Positions 5,776-12,495 of a stretch of 17,370 bases of DNA are shown piece after piece. Numbering within the stretch: the first letter of the stretch is position 1; every line of letters begins with the position of its first letter. Source of the stretch: Clostridia bacterium (GTDB lineage Bacteria > Bacillota > Clostridia > TANB77 > CAG-508); NCBI GenBank assembly GCA_900752095.1, contig CAADUD010000184.1, positions 1-17,370 of the forward strand, written 5' to 3'. The translations under genes and the position numbers were made by a program. Below the pieces are notes generated by a model, which was given only the letters and a program-made list of their open reading frames with translations, searched no databases and had not been told where the DNA came from.

Positions 5776-7029
5776 ATGGAAAAAGAAAATTTTAGAAAAA
5801 ATAATCAGATAGGTATAACCTTAATAGCATTAGTAGTAACCATAGTAATTCTTTTGATTTTAACAGGAGTAACCATAAACATGTTATTAGGAGAGAATGG
5901 AATTATAAGAACAGCACAGGAAGCAAAGAATACATGGGAAGGAGCGGTTGCAAATGAACAACAAGAAATTGAGAATTTGGTAAATGAATTAAATAGTAGT
6001 ATGAATAACGAAAACGGAACAGGAGGAGAAACACCAGAAAATCCAGAAGTACCAGACGGTTGGGATTTGAGCAAAGTAACACCAGTACCATCAGAAGATA
6101 CTCCACCAGTAAATGTGCCAGTGCCAAAAGGATTCACACTATCTACAGTAGACGGAGAAAAAACAGTAGAAGACGGATTTGTAATAAAGCAAGATGGAAG
6201 CGATAATGAGTTTGTGTGGATACCAGTAAGTGAGGAAAGGCTAGCACAAATGTATACACAAGAAATAGTAACATTATCAGGAGGAACAGGAGTAACCACA
6301 AATATATACAGTAAATCTAGTATAAACACAATGAGTAAACCAGGAGAAACAGGCTATAGAGAGCCTGATTTAATAGTTGGAAATGGTTCAGAGTATGACG
6401 CTAATCCAAGTTATTATCCATTAGTAGGTGGGGCAACAAGCTTACAAGAATTTGCCCAAGATATGGTAGATGAATATCAAGAAATTCACGATAGTATAGA
6501 AATCTATGGAGGATTTTATATCGGAAGATATGAACTAACAGGCACAACAACAAGCCCAACAGTAGTAAAAGGTGGAACAGTAATAACAAACACAAATTGG
6601 TATAATTTAAAAGCAGCATGTATGAAGATAGTAAATAATGAAGGAAAACAAGAAAGTGAAATCATAGCAAAAACAACCATGATGTATGGAAATCAGTGGG
6701 ATGAAGTATGTAATTGGTTATCAGGAGCAGGATACGATATAGAAGATTCAACAAGTTGGGGAAATTATCGTAATAATACAGAAGAAGGACATGGAGGAAA
6801 GCAAACAGCAGGATATAAAGAAAGTTGGCAAGCAAATCATATTTATGATTTTGCAGGAAATTGTAGAGAATGGACACAAGAAGGCGAAGGTACCAAATAT
6901 CGTGTTATTCGTGGAGGCGATTGCGACAATTCCGGCTCTGACGGTCCAGCTTCCTTCCGCAGTGGCTACAATCCGAGCTACGACGGCAATTCTCTCTTCT
7001 CTACTAGATCTACACTTTACATAATGTAA
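5776..7029 (+). CDS. Prepilin-like surface protein with FGE/C-type-lectin-like domain; candidate diversity-generating retroelement target
   Basis: 417 residues; GGAG at 5761-5764 sets the ATG start. Residues 1-75 form a class III signal and helix: a polar leader, then IGITLIALVVTIVILLILTG, then GENGIIRTAQEAKNTWEGAV, the shape common to many clostridial prepilin-like proteins; the usual Glu at mature position 5 is Ala here. A Gly/Glu/Pro-rich linker spans about 76-115. The body resembles the formylglycine-generating-enzyme/sulfatase-modifying-factor fold: DNEFVWIPVS, GGFYIGRYELTG, an MMYGNQWDEVCNWL segment, then IYDFAGNCREWTQEGEG at 356-372 and YRVIRGGD at 375-382. The last ~40 residues change in composition and resemble a retroelement variable region. 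Expected location: cell surface or pilus-like fibre, with the variable face exposed for ligand binding. Enzymatic activity is unlikely; the fold probably serves as a binding scaffold. No reverse transcriptase is present in the window. Confidence 0.85.
   Translation: MEKENFRKNNQIGITLIALVVTIVILLILTGVTINMLLGENGIIRTAQEAKNTWEGAVANEQQEIENLVNELNSSMNNENGTGGETPENPEVPDGWDLSKVTPVPSEDTPPVNVPVPKGFTLSTVDGEKTVEDGFVIKQDGSDNEFVWIPVSEERLAQMYTQEIVTLSGGTGVTTNIYSKSSINTMSKPGETGYREPDLIVGNGSEYDANPSYYPLVGGATSLQEFAQDMVDEYQEIHDSIEIYGGFYIGRYELTGTTTSPTVVKGGTVITNTNWYNLKAACMKIVNNEGKQESEIIAKTTMMYGNQWDEVCNWLSGAGYDIEDSTSWGNYRNNTEEGHGGKQTAGYKESWQANHIYDFAGNCREWTQEGEGTKYRVIRGGDCDNSGSDGPASFRSGYNPSYDGNSLFSTRSTLYIM
6901..7029 (+). 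other. Candidate DGR variable region (3' end of the lectin-like gene)
   Basis: Codons 376-417. G+C is 61 of 117 bases (6901-7017), against 45 of 120 just upstream (6781-6900). Of the 28 codons 382-409, 26 end in C or T, while the rest of the gene favours A. Fixed residues expected of the scaffold remain (RVIRGG, G387-S388, P391-A392-S393, R395, P400, R411 and TLYIM at the end). The positions between them carry GAT, TGC, GAC, AAT, TCC, GGT, TTC, AGT, GGC and TAC, each derivable from AAC or AAT by changes at the first two bases. That is the signature of adenine-specific mutagenesis from a template repeat. I see no template copy in the window. Confidence 0.75.
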
Positions 7030-7088
7030 TATGAGTGGTTATGATAATTAATATTTGGAAGAAATATTATAAGAAAAAACATAATGAG

Positions 7089-7127
7089 AAGAATTGGTAA
7101 TAATAAAAATAATTATTACCAATTCTT
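7089..7127. terminator. 16-bp perfect hairpin after the lectin-like gene
   Basis: AAGAATTGGTAATAAT (7089-7104) pairs perfectly with 7112-7127 around a 7-nt loop, 60 bases after the stop codon. A second smaller hairpin (7-bp stem, 7049-7055 with 7063-7069) precedes it. The stem is AT-rich and no clean T run follows (TATATTTAG), so it is either a terminator of modest strength or a structure that can extrude as a cruciform near the variable region. Confidence 0.6.
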
Positions 7128-7181
7128 ATATTTAGTTATCAATGAGTTTTGAAGTTTATCAATTTTTTCTAAAAAAGCATC

Positions 7182-7210
7182 TATACATTTTCAGAAACTT
7201 ATGCTAAAAT
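7182..7210 (+). promoter_or_regulatory. Probable promoter of the L,D-transpeptidase gene
   Basis: TATACA (7182-7187), 17 bases, TAAAAT (7205-7210), with TG one base before the -10 element (extended -10, TGC). The match to -35 is four of six, compensated by the extended -10. Confidence 0.5.
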
Positions 7211-7244
7211 AAAAAATGCAAAAATAAATGTAAATTTTAGGGGG

Positions 7245-8426
7245 ATGAAAAAATTGGAAAATTCAAAAGAAGAATTAAAACGAAACAAATTTACTAATAA
7301 AATGAAATGGATTATTTTTGTAGTTATCTTTATAGTAGCACTTACAGGCTCAACAGCAGCTTATTTTATTATAAATTCTCAAAATTCAAAACAAGCTTCT
7401 GCACAAGGGCAATATGAAAATGTAAAACAAGAACAAAATATTATTTCTATGGAACAATTAGAAAATGTAGAGAATAAAACAGAAGAAGAACTTAAGAAAA
7501 TTAATGAAGAAGAAATGAAAAAAGCAGAAAAACAGGAAAAGAAAGATAAGAACAATACTTCTACTACAACGAACAAAAATAAATATTATATTAAAGTAAA
7601 TTATGGAGCTCAATTAATAGATGTATATACTTATGATTCCAATGGAAAATATACAAAACGAGTAAAAACTTTTATTTGCTCTACGGGAACGGAAACACCT
7701 ACTTCAGGAGTATATAAAATACCTGCTAAAATTACATGGCTTCATATGTTTGGAGATGTATATGGTCATTATTGTACACAAATTGTAGGTAATATTTTAT
7801 TTCATTCTGTACCATATTTAGTAAACGGAGATCCTAGTACTTTAGAATATTGGGAATATGATAAATTAGGAAAAAAAGCTTCTATGGGATGTATTCGTAT
7901 GACTACAGCAGATGCTTTATGGATTTTTAATAATGTATCAGTGGGCTCATCTGTAGAATTTTATTCAGACCCATCACAAGCATATAGAAGACCAAAAGCT
8001 AAAAAAATATCAAGTGCGCCAGCTAAATTAAGAGGATGGGATCCAACCGATCCTAATCCAAAAAATCCATGGAGAACTTATAAACCATCAGAAGATGACA
8101 AAAAAGACAATGACAAAAAAGAAGAACAAAAACCGGAAGAAGGTACAAAACCACAAAATCCAACAACAGGTGATAATACACAAAAACCAGAAGAGGGAAC
8201 CGGAGGTAATGAAGAAACAGAAACTGGTGGCAATGAAGAAGACAATACTGGGGAAAATGAAGAAGGAAATACAGAAGGTGGAAGTACACAGGAACCTTCA
8301 GAAAATGTAGAAGGTGCTAATCAAGAAAATCAAAATAATGAGAAAGAAAACGGTGCAGAAGGAAATCAAAATAATATAGAAGAAAATATAGAAGAACAGA
8401 AAGCTGTACAAAATATTGAATATTAA
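7245..8426 (+). CDS. L,D-transpeptidase (YkuD domain), membrane-anchored, with acidic repeat-rich tail
   Basis: YkuD-fold L,D-transpeptidases make 3-3 peptidoglycan cross-links or attach groups to stem peptides using a cysteine nucleophile. The sequence shows one N-terminal membrane helix (about 21-44), a charged Gln/Glu/Lys coiled-coil-like stalk (55-105), and the catalytic domain at about 114-242: YYIKVNYGAQLIDVYTYD, then His187 in NILFHSVPYL and SMGCIRM with Ser213, Cys216 and Arg218 (the family's H...SxGCxR motif). After it comes a ~120-residue tail dominated by Glu, Asn, Gly, Thr and Gln with imperfect GGNEE/KPEEG repeats and no recognised domain. The catalytic part faces outside. The start is uncertain: AGGGGG lies only just before the ATG at 7245, so the TTG at 7254 (9 bases after the G run) may be the true start, three codons shorter; other genes here also use TTG. 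Confidence 0.9.
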   Translation: MKKLENSKEELKRNKFTNKMKWIIFVVIFIVALTGSTAAYFIINSQNSKQASAQGQYENVKQEQNIISMEQLENVENKTEEELKKINEEEMKKAEKQEKKDKNNTSTTTNKNKYYIKVNYGAQLIDVYTYDSNGKYTKRVKTFICSTGTETPTSGVYKIPAKITWLHMFGDVYGHYCTQIVGNILFHSVPYLVNGDPSTLEYWEYDKLGKKASMGCIRMTTADALWIFNNVSVGSSVEFYSDPSQAYRRPKAKKISSAPAKLRGWDPTDPNPKNPWRTYKPSEDDKKDNDKKEEQKPEEGTKPQNPTTGDNTQKPEEGTGGNEETETGGNEEDNTGENEEGNTEGGSTQEPSENVEGANQENQNNEKENGAEGNQNNIEENIEEQKAVQNIEY

Positions 8427-8521
8427 GAAATAATTAAGTATATTGAACAATAGAAACATATAAGAAAAAGTAACCTGAAAGAATATTAGGAAAATATAAA
8501 AAATGGAGATGAATTATAACT

Positions 8522-9613
8522 ATGAAAATGGGAATTGTAGGACTTCCTAACGTAGGAAAAAGTACTATGTTTAATGCTATTACCAAAGCAGGAGCAGAAT
8601 GTGCTAATTATCCTTTTTGTACAATTGAACCAAATGTAGGAGTAGTAGCAGTACCAGACGAAAGATTGCAAAAATTGGCAGAAATATATCATCCACAGAA
8701 AGTAACTCCAGCAGTAATTGAATTTGTAGATATTGCAGGTTTAGTGAAGGGGGCTAGCCATGGCGAGGGATTAGGAAATAAGTTTTTATCTCACATTCGT
8801 GAAGTGGATAGTATTGTAGAAGTTGTAAGATGTTTTGAGGACACCAATATTGTTCACGTAGATGGTAGCATTGATCCAATACGTGATATAGAAACAATTA
8901 ATTTAGAATTGGTATTTGCAGATTTAGAAACTATAGAAAAGAAGATAGATAGTGTAAAAAAGAAAATTAAGGCAGATAAAAAATATATACAAGAATTAGA
9001 ACTTCTAGAAAAAATGAAAGAGTGGCTATTACAAGGAAAACCAGCTAGAACTATAGAATAGAATGGAGAAGCAAAAGAAGTGGTAAAAGATGCTTTTTTA
9101 CTTACTATGAAACCAATTTTATATATAGCTAATGTTTCCGAAGAACAGCTAACCAATGTAGAACATGACGAGAATGTTAAAAAAGTAAAAGAATATGCTA
9201 AGCAAGAAAAAGCAGCAGTTATTCCTTTGTGTGTAAAAATAGAAGAAGAACTTGCTTCCTTAGACGGTGAAGATCAAAAAGAAATGTTAGAAGCATTAGG
9301 GCTAGAAGAGTCTGGTTTAGATAAAGTAATTAAAATAAGTTATGATTTATTAGGACTTATGTCTTTTTTAACTGCAGGAGAACCAGAAGTAAGAGCATGG
9401 ACTATTAAAAAAGGCACAAAAGCACCACAAGCGGCAGGAAAAATTCATAGTGATATAGAAAGAGGGTTTATTCGTGCCGAAATTATTTCTTATAATGACC
9501 TAATAAAAGAAGGCTCTGCTACTGCAGTAAAAGAAAAGGGACTCATGCGTTTAGAAGGGAAAGAATATGTAATGCAAGATGGCGATATTGTATTATTTCG
9601 ATTTAATGTATAA
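8522..9613 (+). pseudogene. ychF: YchF (Obg-family ATPase) gene interrupted by one in-frame TAG
   Basis: YchF is a conserved P-loop protein that prefers ATP to GTP, binds ribosomes and dampens stress responses. The total frame is 363 codons, the usual full length, but codon 180 (9059-9061) is TAG. Before it: GLPNVGKST (7-15), DIAGLVKGA (70-78) and the coiled-coil-forming insertion. After it in the same frame: the adenine-specificity motif NVSE (204-207) and the TGS domain (LLGLMSFLTAGEPEVRAW, KIHSDIERGFIRAEIIS). So the nucleotide pocket is split between the two halves. No frameshift is present; a single base change would restore the gene. A GGAGA (9065-9069) lies 10 bases before a GTG at 9080, so translation could restart and give a 177-residue second piece. 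The stop may be a real mutation, an error in the sequence, or read through. Start: GGAGATGA ends about 10 bases before the ATG. Confidence 0.93.
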
Positions 9614-9714
9614 CTTAATTTCTTAAGAATAGGAAGTTTAAGTGAAAATAAAATGAAAGATTAGACAGTTTTTTGCCAAAAAATAAAAAAATCTAAAAAA
9701 ATATGTAAAAAAAC

Positions 9715-9743
9715 TTGACTATTAGATGGTATAAGTATAAAAT
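9715..9743 (+). promoter_or_regulatory. Promoter of the LPQTG protein gene
   Basis: TTGACT (9715-9720), 17 bases, TAAAAT (9738-9743). This stands about 90 bases before the ATG at 9832, leaving a long leader that contains a hairpin. Confidence 0.65.
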
Positions 9744-9749
9744 ACTTAT

Positions 9750-9780
9750 AAATGAAAAAATAAGGTATATTTTTTCATTT
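9750..9780 (+). promoter_or_regulatory. Leader hairpin of the LPQTG protein gene
   Basis: AAATGAAAAAATA (9750-9762) pairs perfectly with 9768-9780 around a 5-nt loop (AGGTA), near the expected 5' end of the transcript. It may protect the message or act as a weak attenuator; the T run within the 3' arm is compatible with either. No riboswitch class is recognised. Confidence 0.5.
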
Positions 9781-9831
9781 TATACAAATAATAAAAATAA
9801 GAAAATAATCGAAAGAAAAGGAGATTGGATA

Positions 9832-10179
9832 ATGATGAAAAGTAAAAAATTAGTTTTAGTATTTGGATTAGTAATTGCAATGTTATTACTTGTAATTGTT
9901 CCTAGTGTTCAAGCTACTGATGATAATCCTTTGCAAATTATCAATGGACAAAGTAATAATGAACAAGCAAACAATGAAGCTAATAATGAAACAAATAATG
10001 TAGTAAACAACGAAGAAAATACAGTGCCAGTTATTAATAATACACAAAATACTGCTTCAACAAATACCTTACCACAAACTGGTGTAGCAGAAGATACAGC
10101 TTTATTTGTATTTATCGCAATTTGTATTGTATCAGCAATTTATGCTTATATTAAAATTAGAAATTATAAAAATCTATAA
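9832..10179 (+). CDS. Very small LPXTG-type sortase substrate (LPQTG), Asn-rich
   Basis: 115 residues with all parts of a wall-anchored protein: a signal peptide (1-28, likely cut after VQA), a short Asn/Glu-rich region (about 37-78), LPQTG at 80-84, a hydrophobic segment (89-106) and a positive tail (KIRNYK). After processing only about 55 residues would remain, with no folded domain visible, so it may be a spacer, a wall-charge modifier or a decoy substrate. The start is the ATG at 9832 (AAGGAGA at 9818-9824); the frame is open further upstream, but a TTG there coincides with the promoter's -35 element, so it is not the start. It faces a sortase gene and shares a terminator with it, which makes that enzyme the likely partner. 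Confidence 0.85.
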   Translation: MMKSKKLVLVFGLVIAMLLLVIVPSVQATDDNPLQIINGQSNNEQANNEANNETNNVVNNEENTVPVINNTQNTASTNTLPQTGVAEDTALFVFIAICIVSAIYAYIKIRNYKNL

Positions 10180-10208
10180 AATATATTTCGATTTTAAAAT
10201 ATACCAAA

Positions 10209-10242
10209 AAGAATATATTGAATTATCATTCAGTATATTCTT
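10209..10242. terminator. Bidirectional terminator between the LPQTG gene and sortase
   Basis: A 15-bp stem (10209-10223 with 10228-10242, one G-U pair) with a TATC loop. T-rich tails follow in both directions. It overlaps the last codons of the sortase gene, whose TGA stop is at 10226-10228 on the minus strand. Confidence 0.75.
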
Positions 10243-10879
10243 TTGCTTTTATTATGGTTCTTTTTCCATTTATATTATTACAGGTTAATAAAGTTATTAT
10301 TCTATTTTCTCCTACATTTTGGTTAGTGCAGGATAAATCATTTGCTTTAACTTCAAATTTATCAAAAACGGCATAAGTAATTTTGGTTCCATTCAAATCA
10401 TAAATATCTATCTTATCTCCATTTTCTAATTCATGTAATCTACTAAACAATTTATAATCCACATAATTATGTCCAGCGATGCATAAGTTTCCTATTTCAT
10501 TTGGCATAGGACCTGCAAAACGACAAAGAGAAATTTTTAACAAATCGTAATTACTTTCCGATAAAATAGGGTAATTTAGATTAATTTTGTCAATACGAAT
10601 CATTCCAATAACGAAGGGATCCGAATTATTGACTTGTACTTTTTCAGTCGTTACAATATTTTGAGTATCTTCTAAATTTTGGTAAAGAGTAGTAAGAGAG
10701 TAATTATTTAACAATCTTTTTGAAATTTTTTCTTGTTGATTCATTTGATAGATATTGGTAATAAAAATACATAGGAAAATAAGGGCAATACTAAAAGAAA
10801 ACCAAAATTGCAGACAATATTGATTCTTTTTTAAATACTGCATAGTAGAGTTTTTAGGTTGTATTAAAATTTGATTCAT
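10226..10879 (-). CDS. Sortase (cysteine transpeptidase), membrane-anchored
   Basis: Sortases cut LPXTG-type motifs between Thr and Gly and join the protein to the cell wall or to pilin subunits. This one has 217 residues: a single N-terminal membrane helix (about 22-42), an extracellular stalk and the eight-stranded sortase barrel. The catalytic triad is visible: His137 in IAGHNY, Cys200 in ITLLTCNN and Arg207 in GKRTIIKA. IGMIRIDKINLNYPI (91-105) is the usual first-strand segment. The small size and lack of C-terminal membrane helix do not suit a class C pilus sortase; class A, B, D or E cannot be separated by eye. The start has AGGTG 8 bases upstream. It is convergent with, and likely dedicated to, the LPQTG protein next door, although other substrates may exist elsewhere. 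Confidence 0.92.
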   Translation of the reverse strand: MNQILIQPKNSTMQYLKKNQYCLQFWFSFSIALIFLCIFITNIYQMNQQEKISKRLLNNYSLTTLYQNLEDTQNIVTTEKVQVNNSDPFVIGMIRIDKINLNYPILSESNYDLLKISLCRFAGPMPNEIGNLCIAGHNYVDYKLFSRLHELENGDKIDIYDLNGTKITYAVFDKFEVKANDLSCTNQNVGENRIITLLTCNNINGKRTIIKAKEYTE

Positions 10880-11019
10880 CCCATTTCACCTTTTTTTAGT
10901 ATTTGCTAATTTTTTTAAAATATTGATGAATATTATTCCATTTCAAATTTTTTAGTAAAATAAAAAAACTTTAAGAAACTAAAAAAATTTAAAAAAAGGC
11001 TGTAAAAATTAAGAAATTG

Positions 11020-11028
11020 TGATAGAAT
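11020..11028 (+). promoter_or_regulatory. Extended -10 promoter for the pyrH block
   Basis: TGATAGAAT: a TGn extension joined to TAGAAT (11023-11028), with no good -35 element. It sits 40 bases before the pyrH start and after the divergent sortase gene, and is the only promoter-like site I see for the downstream block. Confidence 0.45.
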
Positions 11029-11068
11029 GATAGCATGAAAAAATAAATGATAAGGAGAGTGTATATTA

Positions 11069-11785
11069 TTGCCAGATTTAAAGTATAAAAGAGTGCTACT
11101 TAAACTAAGTGGAGAAGCTTTGGCAGGAGATATCAAACATGGTATTGATGTAACTACTTTAGGAAGAATTTGTGATAAAATAAAAGAAGTAGTAGAATTA
11201 GGAGCACAAGTTGCTATTGTAATAGGAGGTGGGAATTTTTGGAGAGGAAAATATGGACATCAAATGGAAAGAACTACCTCAGATTATATGGGTATGCTTG
11301 CTACTTGCATGAATGGGCTTGCTTTACAGGATGCTCTAGAAACAAGAGGAATTTATACTAGAGTACAAACTGCAATTGAAATGCAAGAAATAGCAGAACC
11401 ATACATTAAAAGAAAAGCAGTAAAGCATTTAGAAAAAGGCAGAGTAGTTATTTTTAGTTGTGGTACAGGAAACCCATATTTTACAACAGATACAGCAGCA
11501 GCTTTAAGAGCAGCAGAAATAGAGGCAGAGGTAATACTAGTTGCAAAAACTATTGATGGGGTTTATTCTGATGATCCAAAAATAAAACCAAATGCTGTTA
11601 AATACGATAAAATTTCTTATTTAGACATTTTAAATAAAGATTTAAAAGTAATGGATTCTACGGCTATTTCTTTATGTAGAGATAATCATATTCCTTTAAT
11701 TGTATTTGGAATGAATGAACCAGATAATATAGTAAAAGCTATTTTAGGAGAAAAAATAGGTACTTTTGTAGGCAACGAAAATTGA
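11069..11785 (+). CDS. pyrH: UMP kinase
   Basis: Bacterial UMP kinase (amino acid kinase fold, hexameric) phosphorylates UMP to UDP with ATP and is feedback-controlled by UTP and GTP in many species. At 238 residues it has family length. Visible motifs are KLSGEALAG (12-20, phosphate binding), GGGNFWRG (53-60), SDYMGMLATCMNGLALQDAL (71-90, UMP and interface) and TGNPYFTTDTAAALRA (133-148). It starts at TTG (11069): AAGGAG at 11052-11057 is correctly placed and homologues begin at this point. It is the first gene of the block that continues with frr, uppS, cdsA, rseP and polC. Confidence 0.96.
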   Translation: MPDLKYKRVLLKLSGEALAGDIKHGIDVTTLGRICDKIKEVVELGAQVAIVIGGGNFWRGKYGHQMERTTSDYMGMLATCMNGLALQDALETRGIYTRVQTAIEMQEIAEPYIKRKAVKHLEKGRVVIFSCGTGNPYFTTDTAAALRAAEIEAEVILVAKTIDGVYSDDPKIKPNAVKYDKISYLDILNKDLKVMDSTAISLCRDNHIPLIVFGMNEPDNIVKAILGEKIGTFVGNEN

Positions 11786-11866
11786 ATAGAAATAATTGCA
11801 AATAATTTGTAAAATAGAAATTGAGAAAAAATGAAAAACATAAAATCAAAAAAGGAGAATAAAATT

Positions 11867-12415
11867 ATGATAAACAATATTTATGAAGAAAAAATGAATA
11901 AAACAATTAGTGTATTTGAAGAAAATTTAGCAGAAATTAGAGCAGGAAGAGCAAACCCTGCAATATTAAATAAAATTACAGTAGACTATTATGGAGTTCC
12001 AACACCAATTAATCAAGTGGCTGGAATTTCTGTACCAGAAGCTAGAATGATTTTAATTCAACCATGGGATGTTAGCATTTTAAAAGAAATTGAAAAAGAA
12101 ATTTTAAAATCTGATATTGGTATTAATCCAAATAATGATGGAAAAGTAATTCGTTTAACTTTCCCAGAATTAAATGAAGAGAGAAGAAAAGAAATTGTAA
12201 AAGATATTAGAAAATTAGCAGAAGAAGCAAAAATTGCAGTTCGTTCTATTAGAAGGGATGCCATTGACGAAGCAAAAGAATTAGAAAAAAATTCTGAAAT
12301 TACAGAAGATGATTTGAAGAAAGAAGAAGAAGATATTCAAAAATTAACAGATAAAAAAATAGAAGAAATTGATATGATTTTAGAAAAAAAAGAAAAAGAA
12401 ATTATGAATATTTAA
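11867..12415 (+). CDS. frr: Ribosome recycling factor
   Basis: RRF acts with EF-G to split post-termination ribosomes. The ATG at 11867 has AAAGGAG at 11850-11856 and gives 182 residues, the normal length; an in-frame ATG 12 codons upstream (11831) has no ribosome site and would add an unusual lysine-rich extension. Signature segments include VFEENLAEIRAGRANPAIL (N-terminal helix of domain I), VDYYGVPTPINQVA (domain II), ILIQPWD and LTEERR-like LNEERRKEIVKDI, followed by the long charged helices of the three-helix bundle. It follows pyrH by 81 bases, as in most Bacillota. Confidence 0.96.
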   Translation: MINNIYEEKMNKTISVFEENLAEIRAGRANPAILNKITVDYYGVPTPINQVAGISVPEARMILIQPWDVSILKEIEKEILKSDIGINPNNDGKVIRLTFPELNEERRKEIVKDIRKLAEEAKIAVRSIRRDAIDEAKELEKNSEITEDDLKKEEEDIQKLTDKKIEEIDMILEKKEKEIMNI

Positions 12416-12495
12416 CTACTATTCTAGCGGAATAATTTGAAACAATCAAAATTATTAAATAAAAATCTTGAGGAGATAAAAGTTAGGAGAATAAA

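Noticed and set aside
5805..6329. 174-codon minus-strand frame inside the lectin-like gene
   Set aside because: Antisense shadow of a clearly coding plus-strand gene; no family motif.
5115..6938. Shared ATTCCGGCT between the tRNA-Thr 3' end and the variable region, as a possible attachment-site duplication
   Set aside because: Only nine bases match and the surroundings differ; no integrase and no longer direct repeat of the tRNA end in the window.
8053..8310. Small frames on both strands in the L,D-transpeptidase tail
   Set aside because: Shadows caused by the repetitive, purine-rich acidic tail.
9715..9831. N-terminal extension of the LPQTG protein from a TTG at 9715
   Set aside because: The TTG is part of the -35 element, there is no ribosome site, and it would bury the signal peptide behind a 39-residue charged/aromatic extension.
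9950..10020. AAT/AAC-rich stretch as a DGR template repeat
   Set aside because: It encodes the Asn-rich linker of the LPQTG protein and shows no alignment to the fixed positions of the variable region.
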